Shown piece after piece: positions 6,974-7,935 of a stretch of 7,935 nucleotides of DNA; positions within the stretch are counted from its first letter, which is position 1, and the number at the start of each line of letters is the position of its first letter. The position numbers were made by a program, and so were the translations under genes. The notes under the pieces were generated by a model. It was not told the origin of the DNA. It saw only the letters and a program-made list of their open reading frames with translations, and did not search any database. The DNA comes from Calditrichota bacterium. GTDB taxonomy: Bacteria; Zixibacteria; MSB-5A5; GN15; FEB-12. The DNA lies in NCBI GenBank assembly GCA_030641085.1, contig DAOWIC010000227.1, positions 1 to 7,935 on the forward strand, given 5' to 3'.

Positions 6974-7744
6974 TTATACCTCTGCCTTTTGGAGCACTTC
7001 CTTTTCCACCCAGTCATACCCGGATTCTTCGAGCTTCAAGGCCAGTTCAGGGCCGCCCGACTTGGCAAATTGGCCGTTCATCATGACATGAACAAAGTCG
7101 GGCTTGACATAATTCAAAAGCCGCTGGTAATGCGTTACCAGCAGGATTGCGTTCTGGTCGTTGTGGTAGCGGTTGATACCGTCGGCAACCGTTTTCAACG
7201 CGTCGATATCAAGACCGGAGTCGGTCTCATCGAGCAGGGCCATCTTCGGTTTCAACATCGACATCTGGAGAATCTCCACCCGCTTCTTCTCGCCGCCTGA
7301 GAAACCGTCGTTGAGGTAACGGGTGGCGAACGACGGATCCACCGAGAGGTCGCTCATTTCAGCCTTCAACAGCTTCCTGAAATCAGACATATCGGCATCC
7401 TTGCCGCGATGCGATTTCAAGGCCGCCCTTAGGAAATTGGCCACAGTCACACCCGGAATCGCCAGGGGATACTGGAACGCCAAAAAAAGCCCGGCGCGCG
7501 AACGCTCGTCGGCGGACATCTCCAGCAGGTTCTTACCGTCGAGCCGTGCTTCACCGGAGGTGATAGTATAATTCGGATGGCCCATCAGGGCGTTCGATAG
7601 CGAGGATTTGCCGGAACCGTTTGGCCCCATGATAGCGTGAATCTCGCCGTGGTTGATCGTCAAAGAGACGCCCTTCACGACCTCTTTGCCTTCAACCTCA
7701 ACATGAATATCTTTGAATTCAAAGTGTGCTTTGCTCTGTGTCAT
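6974..7744 (-). CDS. sufC: SufC, ABC-type ATPase of the SufBCD cluster scaffold
   Basis: A 256-residue cytoplasmic ABC ATPase, the usual length for SufC. It hydrolyses ATP to drive the conformational change of the SufBC2D scaffold during Fe-S cluster assembly. Visible motifs are Walker A GPNGSGKSS (about 40-48), the Q-loop Gln in FLAFQYP (Q91), the signature FSGGEKKR (148-155), Walker B MALLDE with catalytic E173, the D-loop SGLD and the switch histidine in LLVTHYQ (H205). The stretch ETDSGLDID following Walker B is characteristic of SufC rather than transport ATPases, and there is no membrane segment. The ATG at 7744 fits the family N-terminus; the ribosome site in front is weak (AAGAAAG, 9 nt upstream). 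It lies 25 nt after the preceding gene and its TAA is 2 nt before the sufB ATG, so it is the first clear suf gene of the operon. The motif set leaves little doubt. Confidence 0.97.
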   Translation of the reverse strand: MTQSKAHFEFKDIHVEVEGKEVVKGVSLTINHGEIHAIMGPNGSGKSSLSNALMGHPNYTITSGEARLDGKNLLEMSADERSRAGLFLAFQYPLAIPGVTVANFLRAALKSHRGKDADMSDFRKLLKAEMSDLSVDPSFATRYLNDGFSGGEKKRVEILQMSMLKPKMALLDETDSGLDIDALKTVADGINRYHNDQNAILLVTHYQRLLNYVKPDFVHVMMNGQFAKSGGPELALKLEESGYDWVEKEVLQKAEV

Positions 7745-7769
7745 TCTTCTATGCTTTCTTAAGTTGGTT

Positions 7770-7935
7770 TCAAACGTTAAAGCTCTTTTTGTCTACGGAG
7801 GTATCCTCGCTGTCGGCATCCTGTTCGCCGGCAAATATGACGTGGCTTGCGATCTGATGGACCTGGTTGAGTTCCGTCCCTTCCATTACATTCTTAAGGC
7901 TGGTGTTGCCCAGGAACTCCCCGACATATCGAGCC
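7770..7935 (-). CDS. C-terminal end of an unidentified protein upstream of sufC (partial)
   Basis: An open frame enters from the right edge on the minus strand and ends at a TGA at 7772-7770, giving the last 54 residues of a protein; its start lies outside the window. The visible tail begins ARYVGEFLGNTSLKNVMEG and ends in a polar, acidic-then-basic stretch (EQDADSEDTSVDKKSFNV) typical of a disordered C-terminus. No cysteine, membrane segment or known motif is visible. Only 25 nt separate it from the sufC start and no terminator lies between them, so it is probably the gene preceding sufC in the same operon. SUF operons are often headed by a regulator (Rrf2/IscR-type or SufR), and a regulator is a reasonable guess from position alone; the residues seen neither confirm nor exclude it. 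The frame is supported by its clean continuation to the edge and by its spacing to sufC. Confidence 0.6.
   Translation of the reverse strand, partial: ARYVGEFLGNTSLKNVMEGTELNQVHQIASHVIFAGEQDADSEDTSVDKKSFNV

Noticed and set aside
5694..7091. 465-codon open frame on the plus strand, antisense to sufB and the end of sufC
   Set aside because: Its codons align exactly with those of sufB, so stops appear only where sufB uses TTA, CTA or TCA, codons it avoids. The translation shows no recognisable domain, and the opposite strand encodes an unmistakable SufB.
7746..7773. TTGAAA / TAGAAG promoter-like pair with 16-nt spacing just before sufC
   Set aside because: The -10 element would end 1 nt before the sufC ATG, so transcription would begin inside the coding region.

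Overview
The window is a compact, one-directional stretch of bacterial DNA in which every supported gene lies on the minus strand, so it reads from right to left. It is moderately GC-rich by eye. The bulk (about 7744 down to 1797) is a complete SUF iron-sulfur cluster assembly operon in the order sufC, sufB, sufD, a small Rieske ferredoxin, sufS, sufU, sufT. The genes are separated by 13 nt or less or overlap, which points to one polycistronic message. The catalytic residues expected for a working system are all visible: Walker A/B and signature in SufC, the Cys and Glu of the SufB cluster site, the SufD His, the PLP lysine and sulfur-accepting Cys of SufS, and the three-Cys/Asp zinc site of SufU.

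How the genes work together (family knowledge): SufS removes sulfur from cysteine as a persulfide, SufU takes it up on its zinc-site cysteine, the SufBC2D complex builds the cluster using ATP hydrolysis by SufC, and SufT (MIP18/DUF59 family) helps maturation of client proteins. The Rieske protein sits tightly coupled between sufD and sufS. An electron-donor or iron-delivery role is plausible but is an inference from its position.

The right edge (7770-7935) carries the last 54 codons of an unidentified gene that ends 25 nt before sufC and is probably co-transcribed. It is where a SUF regulator often sits, but the visible tail does not show a family.

The left part is a second unit, separated from sufT by a 150-nt spacer with a candidate promoter. 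It holds a HlyD/MacA-type periplasmic adaptor (1646-462) and the N-terminal half of a MacB/LolD-type ABC ATPase (444 to beyond position 1). Both begin with GTG, unlike the seven suf genes, which all begin with ATG. The permease and the rest of the ATPase would lie beyond the left edge.

Organism: the efflux adaptor points to a two-membrane (diderm) bacterium. A SufU-plus-Rieske-plus-SufT operon is not the enterobacterial layout (SufABCDSE), so a non-proteobacterial diderm lineage is likely, but this cannot be fixed from the window. No RNA gene, CRISPR array, insertion sequence or integration scar was seen. I do not see a clearly undescribed system; the points most worth a second look are the Rieske gene inside the operon, the unidentified upstream gene and the sufU/sufT overlap.
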